Shown here: one piece after another, positions 33,239 through 44,037 of the stretch
Numbering within the stretch: the stretch's first letter is position 1
Layout of the letters: the number at the start of each line of letters is the position of its first letter
NCBI GenBank assembly: GCA_013816485.1
Contig: JACDEI010000012.1
Span: 1 to 64,000, forward strand
Length of the DNA stretch: 64,000 nt
Direction: 5' to 3'
From: Planctomycetota bacterium
GTDB lineage: Bacteria > Planctomycetota > UBA11346
Program-made: the position numbers and the translations under genes
The notes under the pieces: model-generated
Seen by the model: the letters and a program-made list of their open reading frames with translations, nothing else
Told to the model about the DNA's origin: nothing
Databases searched by the model: none

Positions 33239-34275
33239 GCACGACGGTGCAGCCACGCCTCGCGGGAGAACGTCCACGCCTGCTGCGGCATTGGCCGCTC
33301 CTGCTGGTGACCCTGGGCGTGTTGGCGGTCGGTTGGGTGGCGCGCACCTGGATGCACAACAACGTCGAGATCGTCGATCACAACGACGTGCCGATGCTGA
33401 GCGTGGCCGACACCGCGCTCAACACCGCCATCGGTTGCGCCTTGCTGGTGGTGGTGATCGCCCACCTGCTGCTCGATCGCGAACGGGCACGCATCGAACG
33501 CGAACTGATCGACGCACGCGCCGCTTTGCGCACGCAGCTTGAACAGGAAGCCCAAGCGCGACGCACCGGCATGCTCGGCGCCTTGGCGGGTGGCTTGGCC
33601 CACGAACTCGGGCAACCCCTGTCAGTGGCACGCGTCGGCATCGAAGGGCTGCATTACCTGCGTCAGCTCGGACGCGAACCCTCGCCCGATCAGGTCGAGC
33701 AGACCCTGGCACGCGTCGGCATGAGCCTGGTGACCATGACCCAGACCATCGAACACCTGCGTGGTCTGGCGGCCAGCACCGGGCCGGCGACGCTCAGCAC
33801 GCTCGATCTGGTGCAGGCGGTCGAAGCCTTGCTGGCTGATCGCGATCAATGGCTGCGTTATCAGGACACCCGCATCCAGTTCGATCGTCCACCCGGGCCG
33901 GTGCCAGCGATGGGCGATGCCGCCGGCGTACGGCTGGCGCTGACCAACCTACTGCGCAACGCGGTCGAAGCCGTCGCCGGCCAAAGCTCCGAACGCCGCC
34001 TGGTGCGCATCACCGTCGGCCCAGGTGCGACCGTGGCGGTGCACGACAGCGGCCCCGGCATCCCGCCCGAGATACGCGACCGGCTGTTCGATCCGTTCTT
34101 CTCGACCAAGGACGGTGCGCTGCGCGGCATCGGCCTGTCGCTGGCGCAGGCGTCGGCCCAACGCATGGGCGGAGAGTTGCAGGCGACCTCGCAACCTGGT
34201 GGAGGCGGTTCGTTCCTGCTGCGCCTGCTCAGCCCGGAGCAACACCGTGAGGCGAACGAGGACTTCGGGTCATGA
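33235..34275 (+). CDS. Sensor histidine kinase
   Basis: This 346-residue kinase has two transmembrane helices (about 21-37 and 63-80) with a small periplasmic loop. A short coiled coil, a HisKA domain (H123 in GGLAHELGQPLS) and a HATPase domain (NLLRNAVEAV, HDSGPGIPPEI, GIGLSLAQ) follow. A GTG start overlaps the regulator stop by four bases. It likely phosphorylates the upstream regulator. Confidence 0.9.
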   Translation: MSTTVQPRLAGERPRLLRHWPLLLVTLGVLAVGWVARTWMHNNVEIVDHNDVPMLSVADTALNTAIGCALLVVVIAHLLLDRERARIERELIDARAALRTQLEQEAQARRTGMLGALAGGLAHELGQPLSVARVGIEGLHYLRQLGREPSPDQVEQTLARVGMSLVTMTQTIEHLRGLAASTGPATLSTLDLVQAVEALLADRDQWLRYQDTRIQFDRPPGPVPAMGDAAGVRLALTNLLRNAVEAVAGQSSERRLVRITVGPGATVAVHDSGPGIPPEIRDRLFDPFFSTKDGALRGIGLSLAQASAQRMGGELQATSQPGGGGSFLLRLLSPEQHREANEDFGS

Positions 34276-36035
34276 AGAGCCTGCGAGCCCGCATCGTTGT
34301 GCTCAGCGCCCTGATGGCCATAGGCAGCGCGATCATCTGCGCGGTGGCCGCCATGCAGGTCGCGCGGGGCAACCTCCTGGCGATGGAGGACCGTCAGGCC
34401 GGTGAAGCGCTCGCCTCGCTCCACCGCCGGATGCAGCAAGCCAGTGATGGCCTGGCCTTCGAAGCGAATGACTACGGCAATTGGGATGAACTCTTCGCTC
34501 AGATGCCCGTACCGGAAAGCGGATGGGCGCGCATCAACCTCACACCAGGCAAGGTCCACGGCGCGCTCACGCAGTTCATGATCACCGGCGAGGGACAACG
34601 CATCACCGGCCGTTTCCACGACGGCGATGTCCGCAGCACCCAGACCTCGGCGCGCGATCCCGCGACACCGGCAGCACTGGTGTCGTTGCTCGGGCAACCT
34701 CGCCCGCTATCCGGACTCGCGCTGCTGGTGGGCAATCCAGCGCTGTACGCCGTCACGCCGGTCAGGCCCAGCAACCGGCAAGGAGAACCACGCGGTCATC
34801 TCATCGCCCTGGCCTACCTTGATGACGCCCTGCTGGCACGTCTGCAACCCGACGGCTGGATCCTGCGATGGGAGGTCCAGCACGTCGATACCGCGGGACG
34901 GCCAGGGCCAGCGCTCGCCTGGGGCCAACCGCGGATCGAACGCGAGGGCATGCGCCTGATCGTCACCACCGTGCTCACCGCTCACGACGGCAGCCTGCGT
35001 GCCGTGCTCACCACCGATCGCACCGCGGGAAAACGTATCGGTGATCAGACCGCGCTGGCGATCCTGGTCGCCGGCCTGGGTGCGGCGGTGATCGCGCTGC
35101 TGCTCGGCACCTGGCTCGGCTGGCGCTGGTTGGCACCGATCTCGGCGCTGGCGAAAGCCTGCCGACAGCAGCTTGACGACCCGCAAGCACGCCTGCCGGG
35201 GAACACCGGCTTGAGCGAAGCCGACGTGCTGAGCGACAGCATGCATCAGCTCATCATGCGTCTGCGCATCGGGCAGGATGAGCTGGCGCACGCGCTCGAC
35301 CGCGAAAGCGTCAGCAACGCTGTCCATCGTCGTTTCCTCACCCAACTCGGCCATGAGTTCGGGCAGCCGATCCGACGCATCATCGCGCTATGCGAACAGA
35401 TGGAACGCCGCGCCGGTCACCTCGACCCGGTGGAGGTCGCCGCGGCCAAGAATCTCGCCAACGAACTGGAGCAGCGTTTCCAGGAGATCCTCGGCATGGT
35501 CGCCCTGGAGCAGAACGAGATATTGCCCAACCGGCCGCTCGGCATGCACGATTACCTCAGCGGCCTGGCTGACCTGATGCGACCACAGGCGGAGAAGGCC
35601 GGCATCACCATCCAGGTGGAAGCCCCGCCCGATGCCGTGCAACTCGATCCCGCGTTGCTCAGTCCGATTCTGATCAACCTCTGCGCCAACGCCCTGCGTG
35701 CGGGGATCAGCGGTGGACAGGTGTGGCTCAAAGGGCGCATCGATCAGCAGCACGGCGAAATCCAGTGGACGGTGCAGGACAACGGCCCGGGCCTGGCGGA
35801 ACCCCTCGCCGTCCGCCTGCGCGAGGCTTTCACTCGCGGCGAGGTGCTCCCAGGAACACCTGGGATCGGCATGGGACTCACCCTGGCGTTGGCCAATGCG
35901 CGCACGCTCGGTGGTTCGCTGGCGCTGCTCAACCAATCAGAGCCCGGCGTGACCATCCTCATCCGCCTGCCGGTGCCGGACAGCGACCGGCAGCAGACAC
36001 CGACCGCCTCGGAGCGCATCCGCCGGCGACGGTGA
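34272..36035 (+). CDS. CHASE4-type sensor histidine kinase
   Basis: The 587-residue kinase has an N-terminal transmembrane helix (about 8-30) and a periplasmic CHASE4 sensor (about 50-245, with the NDYGNWDELF hallmark). Next come a second helix (about 259-282), a HAMP-like linker, HisKA (H361 in LTQLGHEFGQPIRR) and HATPase (INLCANALRAGISG, DNGPGLAEPL, GIGMGLTLA). It overlaps the previous kinase by ATGA. Two kinases sharing one regulator suggests either dual inputs or a kinase/phosphatase pair. Confidence 0.9.
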   Translation: MKSLRARIVVLSALMAIGSAIICAVAAMQVARGNLLAMEDRQAGEALASLHRRMQQASDGLAFEANDYGNWDELFAQMPVPESGWARINLTPGKVHGALTQFMITGEGQRITGRFHDGDVRSTQTSARDPATPAALVSLLGQPRPLSGLALLVGNPALYAVTPVRPSNRQGEPRGHLIALAYLDDALLARLQPDGWILRWEVQHVDTAGRPGPALAWGQPRIEREGMRLIVTTVLTAHDGSLRAVLTTDRTAGKRIGDQTALAILVAGLGAAVIALLLGTWLGWRWLAPISALAKACRQQLDDPQARLPGNTGLSEADVLSDSMHQLIMRLRIGQDELAHALDRESVSNAVHRRFLTQLGHEFGQPIRRIIALCEQMERRAGHLDPVEVAAAKNLANELEQRFQEILGMVALEQNEILPNRPLGMHDYLSGLADLMRPQAEKAGITIQVEAPPDAVQLDPALLSPILINLCANALRAGISGGQVWLKGRIDQQHGEIQWTVQDNGPGLAEPLAVRLREAFTRGEVLPGTPGIGMGLTLALANARTLGGSLALLNQSEPGVTILIRLPVPDSDRQQTPTASERIRRRR

Positions 36036-36132
36036 GCGCCGCGCATCCGCGCCGTGCATGACCGGGCGCAGGGATGTGTATTGGACCAGCCCAGGGGACC
36101 CGCCACTGTGCGCGACCGCAAGGGAACCCGCC

Positions 36133-36978
36133 ATGTCCGAAGTGCTGAAGAAAAAAATGCAGACCGCCACCCTGGTGGAGAAGACCGTCCTCGGCGGCGG
36201 TCGCCTGGGCGTGTTCAAACTGAAGCCGGACAATGGTGTGCGCTGGTGGTTCCAGGCCGGGCAATACACCACCCTCGGTCTCGACACCGCCACTCATGGC
36301 TTCGTGCCGCGCGCCTATTCGATCGCCGGCAGCCCGCTCGATGAGGGCATCATCGAGTTCTACATCGCCCTGGTCGAGAACGGCCAACTGACGCCGACGA
36401 TCTTCAGCCTGGAGGTCGGCGCGAAGTTCCACTACCTGACGCCCAAGGGCAAGTTCACCCTCAAGCAGGCGGGCAGGAAGACCATCGTGATGGTCGCCAC
36501 CGGCACCGGCCTCGCGCCGTTCGTGGCGCAGATCCGCACGTTGTGGAAGTCGCACCTCGCCGGCGTGCCGTCGCCCTACCGCGTGGTGTTGTTCTACGGC
36601 GCGAGCTACAGCGATGAGTTCGGCTACCGTAGCGAGCTGGAGCAGATGGCCGCGGCGAAGAAGGACGGCTTCGACTTCACCTTCATCTGCACCTCTTCGC
36701 GCCCCGACGCCGCACGCGGCTGGACCCCGGCGATCGCCAAGGGCCGCGTGAATGAAGTCGTCCGCCATGCCTTCGGCTGGCCGGTGCCCGAAGACCGCAC
36801 GGTGTCGCTGCCCGAGGGCGTCGATGCGGCGGCACTGAAAGCCCACGTCTTCGCCAATGGTGCTGCCGATGTCGGCTTCATGGCCTGCGGCAATCCCGGC
36901 ATGATCGAAGACCTCAAGGAACCGATCGCACACGCGGGCGTCGGGACGTACTTGGTTGAGGAGTTCTGGAAGGCGTGA
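36133..36978 (+). CDS. fpr: Ferredoxin--NADP+ reductase
   Basis: This 281-residue flavoprotein transfers electrons between NADPH and ferredoxin or flavodoxin. The FAD site is RAYSIAGSP, the NADP site ATGTGLAPFVAQI, and the C-terminal region has MACGNPGMIEDL. The end YLVEEFWKA resembles the aromatic C-terminus of bacterial Fpr. The start at 36133 has AAGGGA upstream; the open frame extends 25 codons further without homology. Confidence 0.9.
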   Translation: MSEVLKKKMQTATLVEKTVLGGGRLGVFKLKPDNGVRWWFQAGQYTTLGLDTATHGFVPRAYSIAGSPLDEGIIEFYIALVENGQLTPTIFSLEVGAKFHYLTPKGKFTLKQAGRKTIVMVATGTGLAPFVAQIRTLWKSHLAGVPSPYRVVLFYGASYSDEFGYRSELEQMAAAKKDGFDFTFICTSSRPDAARGWTPAIAKGRVNEVVRHAFGWPVPEDRTVSLPEGVDAAALKAHVFANGAADVGFMACGNPGMIEDLKEPIAHAGVGTYLVEEFWKA

Positions 36979-36993
36979 TGTCACCTGCGTAAC

Positions 36994-37024
36994 GCAAGGC
37001 GAGCTGGGGCTCGCCTCTCCCAGG
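36994..37024 (+). repeat. REP copy a (upstream of RAYT)
   Basis: This 31-base element begins GCAAGGCGAGCTGGGGCTCG and ends CTCCCAGG. It forms a hairpin through CGAG/CTCG and pairs with the inverted copy b at 37101-37130, so the two make a REPIN. Its last bases plus the next three give AGGAGG, a ribosome site for the ATG at 37032. Confidence 0.92.
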
Positions 37025-37031
37025 AGGTGCC

Positions 37032-37709
37032 ATGTACAGCGCTGTGAAAACGGTTGCTGACACCGGCCCTGGCAAGCACGCTCGCCGCATGACGACGCCC
37101 CCTGGGAGAGGCGAGCCCCAGCTCGCCTTGTCTTTGTCACGCCACCGTGGCTGGCACCACCCGCGGAATCTCCCACATTTCGACGCCAAGCTGGCAACGC
37201 AGATGATCACCTATCGGCTGGCGGATTCCTTGCCGGCAGAGGTGGCCCTCCGACGTCCAAACGAACGCGATACAGATGGCCAGCAGCGTTATCGCAAACG
37301 TATCGAATCAGCGTTGGATGGCGGCCTTGGCAGTTGCTGCCTACGAATGCCCGAGATCGCGGATGAGATCATCCTAACTTGGCAGCACTTTGTTCCGGAA
37401 CGCTACCGACTGCTCGCCTGGGTGGTGATGCCCAATCATGTCCATGTGATGATCACGGTGCTGCCAGGATGGCCGCTGGCGAAGATCGTGCAGTCATGGA
37501 AATCGTGGACGGGGAAGGTGATCACGAAAAGGCAAGGCGAGCTGGGGCTCGCCTCTCCCAGGGGGTGGCAGCGTGATTATTGGGATCGCTTGATCAGGAA
37601 CGAGGAACACTTCTGCCGGGCGCGGGACTACATCCATCACAACCCCATCAGCGCTGGACTTTGCCAATCGCCGCAGGATTGGCGATGGTCGTCTGCAGTG
37701 GTCGGATGA
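37032..37709 (+). CDS. REP-associated tyrosine transposase (RAYT)
   Basis: The 225-residue protein belongs to the RAYT branch of the IS200/IS605 Y1 transposases, which process REP hairpins as single-stranded DNA. The His-hydrophobic-His metal site is in VVMPNHVHVMI, and the catalytic-Tyr region is QRDYWDRLIRNEEHF then ARDYIHHNPISAGL. Conserved homology starts near RGWHHPRNLPHFDA. The ATG at 37032 has a strong AGGAGG; an ATG at 37089 is the alternative. REP copy b is translated near the N-terminus and copy c is translated as GELGLASPR just before the catalytic region. So the gene contains its own REPs. Confidence 0.88.
   Translation: MYSAVKTVADTGPGKHARRMTTPPGRGEPQLALSLSRHRGWHHPRNLPHFDAKLATQMITYRLADSLPAEVALRRPNERDTDGQQRYRKRIESALDGGLGSCCLRMPEIADEIILTWQHFVPERYRLLAWVVMPNHVHVMITVLPGWPLAKIVQSWKSWTGKVITKRQGELGLASPRGWQRDYWDRLIRNEEHFCRARDYIHHNPISAGLCQSPQDWRWSSAVVG
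37101..37130 (-). repeat. REP copy b (inverted, inside RAYT N-terminus)
   Basis: This is the inverted partner of copy a, 77 bases away. It lies in frame in the RAYT gene and is read as GRGEPQLALS. Confidence 0.92.
37532..37562 (+). repeat. REP copy c (inside RAYT)
   Basis: This copy is identical to copy a over all 31 bases and sits in the coding sequence between the metal-site and catalytic-Tyr regions. It keeps the frame open. Confidence 0.92.
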
Positions 37710-37716
37710 TACCCCT

Positions 37717-38787
37717 TCACCCCGTCGCTGGCGGCACCGGCGGTATCGCCGCCACCACCTTCGCCTGCGCCGTCGCCGTACGCTTACGATTCTTCAACAC
37801 GTGGCTGACCTGATCGAGCACCACCGCGGCGAGGATTACCGTGCCGATGATGACGTTCTTCCAGTTCTCGTTCAGGCGCCAGATGACCTCCTGGCCGGCG
37901 GCGTTGGTGGTGACGAGTTTGAACATGTTGATGCCGTTCTCCATCACGCGGATAATCGCCGCGCCGATGAAGATGCCGAGGATGGTTCCTTCGCCGCCAC
38001 GCAACGAACAGCCGCCGAGCACCGCCGCGGTGATGGCATACAGTTCATAGGCCTCACCGACCGAGTGCGACATCTGACCGATATAGGCGGCGTAGGTGAT
38101 GCCAGCCACGCCCGCGAGGCCGGCGGAGATCACGTAGGTCGTGCACTCGATGCGTTTGACCGGCACGCCCGAGTAGAGCGCGGCATCGCGGTTGCCGCCG
38201 ATAGCGTAGAGGTGACGGCCGAAGACCGAGAAATGCAGCACGTAGGTCGCCACTGCGGCGACGCCGAGGAAGATCAGCACCGGCCACGGTATCTCCATGA
38301 AGCCGAGGTTCAGTCCTTCGTCACCCAGCGCGCGGAACGGATGATTGCCGAAGCTGATGTTGCCGCCGGCAGTGATGGTCTGGGAGATGCCTTTGATCAA
38401 CAGCATGCCCCCGAGCGTGACGATGAACGGCTGGAGATTTAGTCGCGTAATCAGCAGGCCCTGCGCTAGACCGATCGACAACGCCACGCCCATCGCCACG
38501 CAGATGCCGACCCAGATCGGATACCCAGCACCGGAGGTCACGCCGTCGGCAACCGGCGCGCTGATGCTGGCGATGACCACGCCGGTGAGGCCGATCATCG
38601 ACCCGATCGAAAGGTCGATGCCACCGGAGATGATGACAAATCCAACGCCGATGGCGAAGATGCCGAGCATCGCCACCTGGCGCGTCGTATTGGTCAGGTT
38701 GGCCGCATTTATGAAGTCCGCGTTGGAAATGCCGATTATCAGGCACATCGCCACCAAGGCACAGAACATGCCGAGTTCTTTACGCAT
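37717..38787 (-). CDS. Sugar ABC transporter permease, RbsC family
   Basis: This 356-residue inner-membrane permease has about ten hydrophobic segments and family words such as IISGGIDLSIGSMIGLTGV, LQPFIVTLGGML and AAVLGGCSLRGGEGTILG. It forms the channel for the ATPase and binding protein encoded upstream. The sugar cannot be deduced. It is last in the operon and ends seven bases from the RAYT stop. Confidence 0.92.
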   Translation of the reverse strand: MRKELGMFCALVAMCLIIGISNADFINAANLTNTTRQVAMLGIFAIGVGFVIISGGIDLSIGSMIGLTGVVIASISAPVADGVTSGAGYPIWVGICVAMGVALSIGLAQGLLITRLNLQPFIVTLGGMLLIKGISQTITAGGNISFGNHPFRALGDEGLNLGFMEIPWPVLIFLGVAAVATYVLHFSVFGRHLYAIGGNRDAALYSGVPVKRIECTTYVISAGLAGVAGITYAAYIGQMSHSVGEAYELYAITAAVLGGCSLRGGEGTILGIFIGAAIIRVMENGINMFKLVTTNAAGQEVIWRLNENWKNVIIGTVILAAVVLDQVSHVLKNRKRTATAQAKVVAAIPPVPPATG

Positions 38788-38802
38788 ACGGAATCCTTGG
38801 GC

Positions 38803-38901
38803 GCTGCGAGCTGCGAGCTACGAGCTGCGAGTTAGAAAAAGACAGCGATCCGATGACCAGGATGAACGAACCCGCAGCTCGTAGCTCGCAGCTCGTAGCT
38901 C
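38803..38901. repeat. Inverted heptamer array (GCTGCGA type)
   Basis: The left arm has four units (GCTGCGA, GCTGCGA, GCTACGA, GCTGCGA; 38803-38830). The right arm is four complementary units (38874-38901). The core is about 43 bases. It fills the gap between the ATPase stop (38907) and the permease start (38787) inside the operon. Confidence 0.93.
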
Positions 38902-38906
38902 TATTT

Positions 38907-40412
<1,506 letters not shown>

Positions 40413-40424
40413 GGTCGTTGTGGG

Positions 40425-40505
40425 TCCGATGTCCGATCGTTCGCTGCACTCACTCGTCCGATGTCCGATGTCATCTCGACATCGGACATCGGACATCGGA
40501 CATCG
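40425..40505. repeat. Inverted heptamer array (GTCCGAT type)
   Basis: The left arm has two GTCCGAT units, an 18-base interruption, then two more. The right arm has four complementary units GACATCG. The arms meet around a short TCATCTC turn, so this is nearly a continuous hairpin. It fills the operon gap between binding-protein and ATPase genes. Confidence 0.92.
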
Positions 40506-40520
40506 AACAGGTCGTTCGGC

Positions 40521-41552
40521 TTATTTCTTCAGTTCCGCCAACTTCGCCTTGAACGCCGCGACGTTGTCCTTGGTCACCACTTCGACGCCGGTGTCGATGA
40601 TCGGGCTGGCCGGCAGTGCCGATGCGCCCTTGGTCGAGAGTTCGTACAGCAGCTTGGCCGAGCGGTAACCGAACTCGAAAGGCTTCTGCACCACGGTGGC
40701 CTTGACCATGCCATCTTCGATGCCCTGGAGCGTGCCGTCTTCTTCATCGAAGCCGGCGATGGTGAGTTTGTCCGCTTTGCCGCTGGCTTTCACCGCGGCG
40801 ACGATCGACGGGGTGTTGTACGACCACAGACCGATGAAGGCAGTGATGTCCGGCGAGGAGTTGATCACGTCCTCAACGTTGGTGCGCGCCTTGGTCATGT
40901 CCTTGTTGTCTTCCTTGGTCACCACCACCTCGACCTTGCTGCCGACGAGCGCGTCCTTCACACCCTTCAGACGCTGACTAGCGTTGTCCGCCGCCAGGGT
41001 GCCGACGAACGCAGCGACCTTGCCACCGTTCGGCAGCAGTTTCTTCAGTTCATTACCCAGGACCTTGCCGGCTTCGTAGTTGTTGGTGCCGATGTAGGCG
41101 AGGCGCTTCGATTGTGGGCCGTCGCTGTCGTGGGTGATGACGTTGAGCTTGGTGGTGGCCTTGTCGATGTCGCGCGTCTGGTCGGCGGGCGAGATCAGGC
41201 TGATGGCGATGCCGTGGTAACCCTGGCTGATCAGATCCTCGATGATCTTCTTCTGCTGCTCCGGTTTGCCGGTTTCCGGCATCTTGATGTCCATGGTGAT
41301 ACCAAGTTCGGCGTTGGCCTTCTCCACACCCTTTTGCGCGATCTTCCAGAACTCGCTGCTGTTGTTGGTGATGAAGGCGAACTTGAGCGTGGTGCCAGCG
41401 GGCACTTGGTGGACCTTGGCCTCGCCGACGGCGACCGCGGGCGCTGCCGTGGCAGTCTCCTTGTTACCGCCGCTGTCACCCCCGCAGGCGACCATGGTAA
41501 GGGTGAGGGCGAGACCGGCGATGCCGGTGGCGAGCATGGAAAGGCGGGACAT
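40521..41552 (-). CDS. Sugar-binding lipoprotein, RbsB family
   Basis: This 343-residue lipoprotein (lipobox MVACGG, Cys23) is the substrate-binding component. Family features are KFAFITNNSSEFWKIAQKGV at the first strand, VITHDSDGPQSKRLAYIGTNNYEAG in the middle and GFDEEDGTLQGIEDG near the end. AGGAGG lies eight bases before the ATG. It is the first gene of the operon and so is expected to be made in excess. The ligand is probably a monosaccharide or polyol. Confidence 0.92.
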   Translation of the reverse strand: MSRLSMLATGIAGLALTLTMVACGGDSGGNKETATAAPAVAVGEAKVHQVPAGTTLKFAFITNNSSEFWKIAQKGVEKANAELGITMDIKMPETGKPEQQKKIIEDLISQGYHGIAISLISPADQTRDIDKATTKLNVITHDSDGPQSKRLAYIGTNNYEAGKVLGNELKKLLPNGGKVAAFVGTLAADNASQRLKGVKDALVGSKVEVVVTKEDNKDMTKARTNVEDVINSSPDITAFIGLWSYNTPSIVAAVKASGKADKLTIAGFDEEDGTLQGIEDGMVKATVVQKPFEFGYRSAKLLYELSTKGASALPASPIIDTGVEVVTKDNVAAFKAKLAELKK

Positions 41553-41827
41553 GGCAGAAGCCTCCTGGGAGTGGTCAACCGATGGTCGCGAGACCGTAAC
41601 GGGCACGTCGGTGCCGCAAGAGCGGCGGAACCCCGCGTGCCGACGCTGGCTCACGGGCCGAACGTGTGGCCCAGACTTGGGAGATCGTCGCGCGACCTTA
41701 GCTGCTTTTTCACAGGTCGGGATCGTCCCGTACAAGCTACACGAACGATTGGCGTCGGAGGAGAAGCACATCGGACTTGTCCACTCCACTCGCAGCAGGT
41801 GCGTTGTCCTGGGACTGCGGGCGCCTG
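41553..41827. other. Upstream region of the sugar operon
   Basis: About 275 bases with no supported gene. It should hold the operon promoter; I see no operator that I can name. Confidence 0.35.
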
Positions 41828-42069
41828 GCCAATGCTCGAAAGCTAAGCGCGTCCCGCAGGGACGTTGTGGTAATAGCCCGGCACTTCAGTGCCGGGAACC
41901 ATTTGGGTCGACAGGATAGTCCCGGAGGGAAGGCTGAAGTGCTGGTGATTTCAGCCGTCCCTCCGGGACTTGGCAAATTTTCACTTCTGTTCCCGGCACT
42001 AAAGTGCCGGGCTATTTCCATGCCGCCCCGGCGGGGCGGCGACTTCAGGGTTAGCTTTCTAGCATTGGC
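41828..42069. repeat. 242-bp nested palindromic element
   Basis: Three layers of inverted repeats are nested. The outer 19-base arms are 41828-41846 and 42051-42069 (one mismatch, GCCAATGCT-x-GAAAGCTAA). The next layer has 28-base arms, each a GCCCGGCACT/AGTGCCGGG hairpin, at 41872-41899 and 41989-42016 (one mismatch). Inner 20-base arms lie at 41919-41938 and 41950-41969 (one mismatch). Two unrelated GC hairpins occupy matching places between the outer layers. There is no open frame inside, so it looks like a non-autonomous, MITE- or REP-cluster-like element. Confidence 0.85.
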
Positions 42070-42134
42070 GACTGGACCGCATGGCGGCCACCTGCGGGCC
42101 AGTGGCCCGCGGTCCCAGGGGGGGAAGCCTTGGC

Positions 42135-42169
42135 ACAAAAAACCGGGGCGAGCCATTGCCCGCCCCGGT
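42135..42169 (-). terminator. Terminator of the DegQ-like gene
   Basis: On the minus strand ACCGGGGCG pairs with CGCCCCGGT around a ten-base loop and is followed by TTTTTTG. It lies 63 bases past the protease stop. Confidence 0.8.
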
Positions 42170-42179
42170 CCAGGTGAAC

Positions 42180-42208
42180 CTCGCACCTCGCACCTCGCAA
42201 CTTCGCAC
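42180..42208. repeat. Heptamer array CTCGCAC (3' UTR of DegQ-like gene)
   Basis: Two perfect CTCGCAC units, one CTCGCAA and one CTTCGCAC lie between the protease stop and its terminator, so they are transcribed. This is the complement of the GTGCGAG word seen elsewhere. No second arm is visible. Confidence 0.85.
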
Positions 42209-42231
42209 CGTCGGCGCAAAGCGCCGACCTC

Positions 42232-43695
42232 TCAGTCGCCTTTGCGTTCCTTCACCACCACGAAGCGCGTGCCGTCCTTGGTCCACAGGCGCAGCACTAG
42301 GTCGCCCTCGCTCTTGCCGATGGCGGCCACGGCATCGGCGGGTTTGTTCACCACCGCACGATCGACCTCGACGATGACGTTGCCGGGTTGCAGGCCGGCG
42401 TCAGCCGCGCGTGAGCCCGGGATGACTTCTGCCACCAGCACACCGTTCATCGACGTCGGGATCTCGAAGTGCTCACGTGCCTGGTTGTCGATCTCGCCCA
42501 AGCGCACGCCGAGCTTCATCTTGGCCGGCACCTGTGCCGCTTCCGGCGAGGCGTCATCGCGCGGATCACCTTTCAGCTCACCGATGGTGAGGTCGAGGTT
42601 GAGCGACTTGCCGTCCCGCAGCACGGTGAGTGTGGCCTTGGTACCCGGGACGGTCTGCGCGCTCTTCAAGCGCAACTGGCGCGGATCCTCGACCTCGCGG
42701 CCGTTGAAGGCCACCACCACATCACCGGCTTTGATGCCGGCCTTCGCTGCCGGGCTGTCAGCGACCACGTCGCCAACCAGCACACCACGGTCGTTCTTCA
42801 CGCCAAAGGCCTTGGCCAGTTCCGGCGTGAGCGGCTGGATCATCACGCCGAGGTAACCGCGCGTGACCTTCCCGTTGGCGATCAGGCTGTCCATGATGCC
42901 GCGCGCCATGTTCACCGGCACGGCGAAGCCGATGCCCAGGTTGCCACCACTCGGGGAGAGGATCGCGGTGTTGATGCCGATCAGCTTGCCGTGCGTATCC
43001 ACCAGCGCGCCGCCGGAATTGCCGGGATTGATCGACGCATCGGTCTGGATGTAGTCCTCGTAATCAGCGAGGCCGACGCCACGTCCACGCGCGCTGATGA
43101 TGCCGCTGGTGACGGTCTGGCCGACGCCAAAGGGATTGCCGATCGCCAGCACCACATCGCCGACCTCGATCTGGTCGCTGTCGCCCAACGTGATCGCCGG
43201 CAGCGTGCCCGCGTCGTCGATCTTGAGCACCGCGAGGTCGCTCTTGGGATCAGCACCGATCAGTTTGGCGACGAGCGGCTCACGCCGATCCGGCAGCGTG
43301 ACGGTGATGGTCTGCGCGCCAGCGATGACGTGGTTGTTGGTCAGGATGTAACCGTCCTTAGACACGATCACGCCGGAACCGATGCCCTGACGTTCGGGCA
43401 TGCGGCCGTTGAAGCGTTGGTCCTGATCGAAGAAGCGTCGCATCTCGTCCGGGATGCGCTGGCCTTCCGGCAGATTGGTCTGCATCCGTTTGACCGCACG
43501 GCTGGTCGACACGGTGACCACACTCGGCGCGACTTGTTTGACCACTGGCGCGAAGCTGGTGGTGGAAGTCACCACAGCGATCTCGGCGGCCGCCAGCGGC
43601 ATCATCGTTGCCGAACCGGCGAATGCGATGGCGGCCATCAGCGGCAGCAGGATGGCACGACGACGACGGACCTGGAAGGGAGTGCTGGTGGACAT
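42232..43695 (-). CDS. DegQ/HtrA-type periplasmic serine protease
   Basis: This 488-residue protease has a long basic N-terminus plus signal helix (ending PLAAA), a trypsin-like domain with catalytic triad H122 (TNNHVI), D153 (KSDLAV) and S227 (GNSGGA), and two PDZ domains (about 290-380 and 395-488). It should degrade or refold damaged envelope proteins. The start at 43695 has GAGG upstream. It is transcribed alone with its own terminator. Confidence 0.92.
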   Translation of the reverse strand: MSTSTPFQVRRRRAILLPLMAAIAFAGSATMMPLAAAEIAVVTSTTSFAPVVKQVAPSVVTVSTSRAVKRMQTNLPEGQRIPDEMRRFFDQDQRFNGRMPERQGIGSGVIVSKDGYILTNNHVIAGAQTITVTLPDRREPLVAKLIGADPKSDLAVLKIDDAGTLPAITLGDSDQIEVGDVVLAIGNPFGVGQTVTSGIISARGRGVGLADYEDYIQTDASINPGNSGGALVDTHGKLIGINTAILSPSGGNLGIGFAVPVNMARGIMDSLIANGKVTRGYLGVMIQPLTPELAKAFGVKNDRGVLVGDVVADSPAAKAGIKAGDVVVAFNGREVEDPRQLRLKSAQTVPGTKATLTVLRDGKSLNLDLTIGELKGDPRDDASPEAAQVPAKMKLGVRLGEIDNQAREHFEIPTSMNGVLVAEVIPGSRAADAGLQPGNVIVEVDRAVVNKPADAVAAIGKSEGDLVLRLWTKDGTRFVVVKERKGD

Positions 43696-44037
43696 GGTGG
43701 CCTCGTGGTGTTTGGCAGTGGGTTGGTTGATGAAGGTGGCGACGACGCGCGTGGTTCCGGGCAGCACGTCGTTCGACATCTCTCCAGACGCCAGGGCCCG
43801 GTGCGCCTTTCACCCGTGGAAAAATCCCTGCGGAAGGTTGTGGAACACCAACGCGGCTCTGCTTCAGCCCGCTGGCCATCCGGCAGCCCCACGCAGAGCC
43901 GCAGTTAGGTCGTTTATGTCGTGACTGCAGGCTGTGCTCCCAGGGAGTGCCACACCGCACGCCATGGAGCACACAGCCACATGCCCTGCCGGACTTGCCG
44001 CAGGGTGGTGATTGGGCGCGACCTAGGCTGCCGTCCC
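43696..44037. other. Divergent promoter region
   Basis: About 340 bases between the DegQ-like gene and the 44038 gene. Open frames here are short and without family resemblance. It should contain both promoters; none is obvious. Confidence 0.4.

Noticed and set aside
36994..37562. REP copies considered as a CRISPR or attachment site
   Set aside because: Copies are in inverted as well as direct orientation, irregularly spaced, and accompany a RAYT gene, which explains them.
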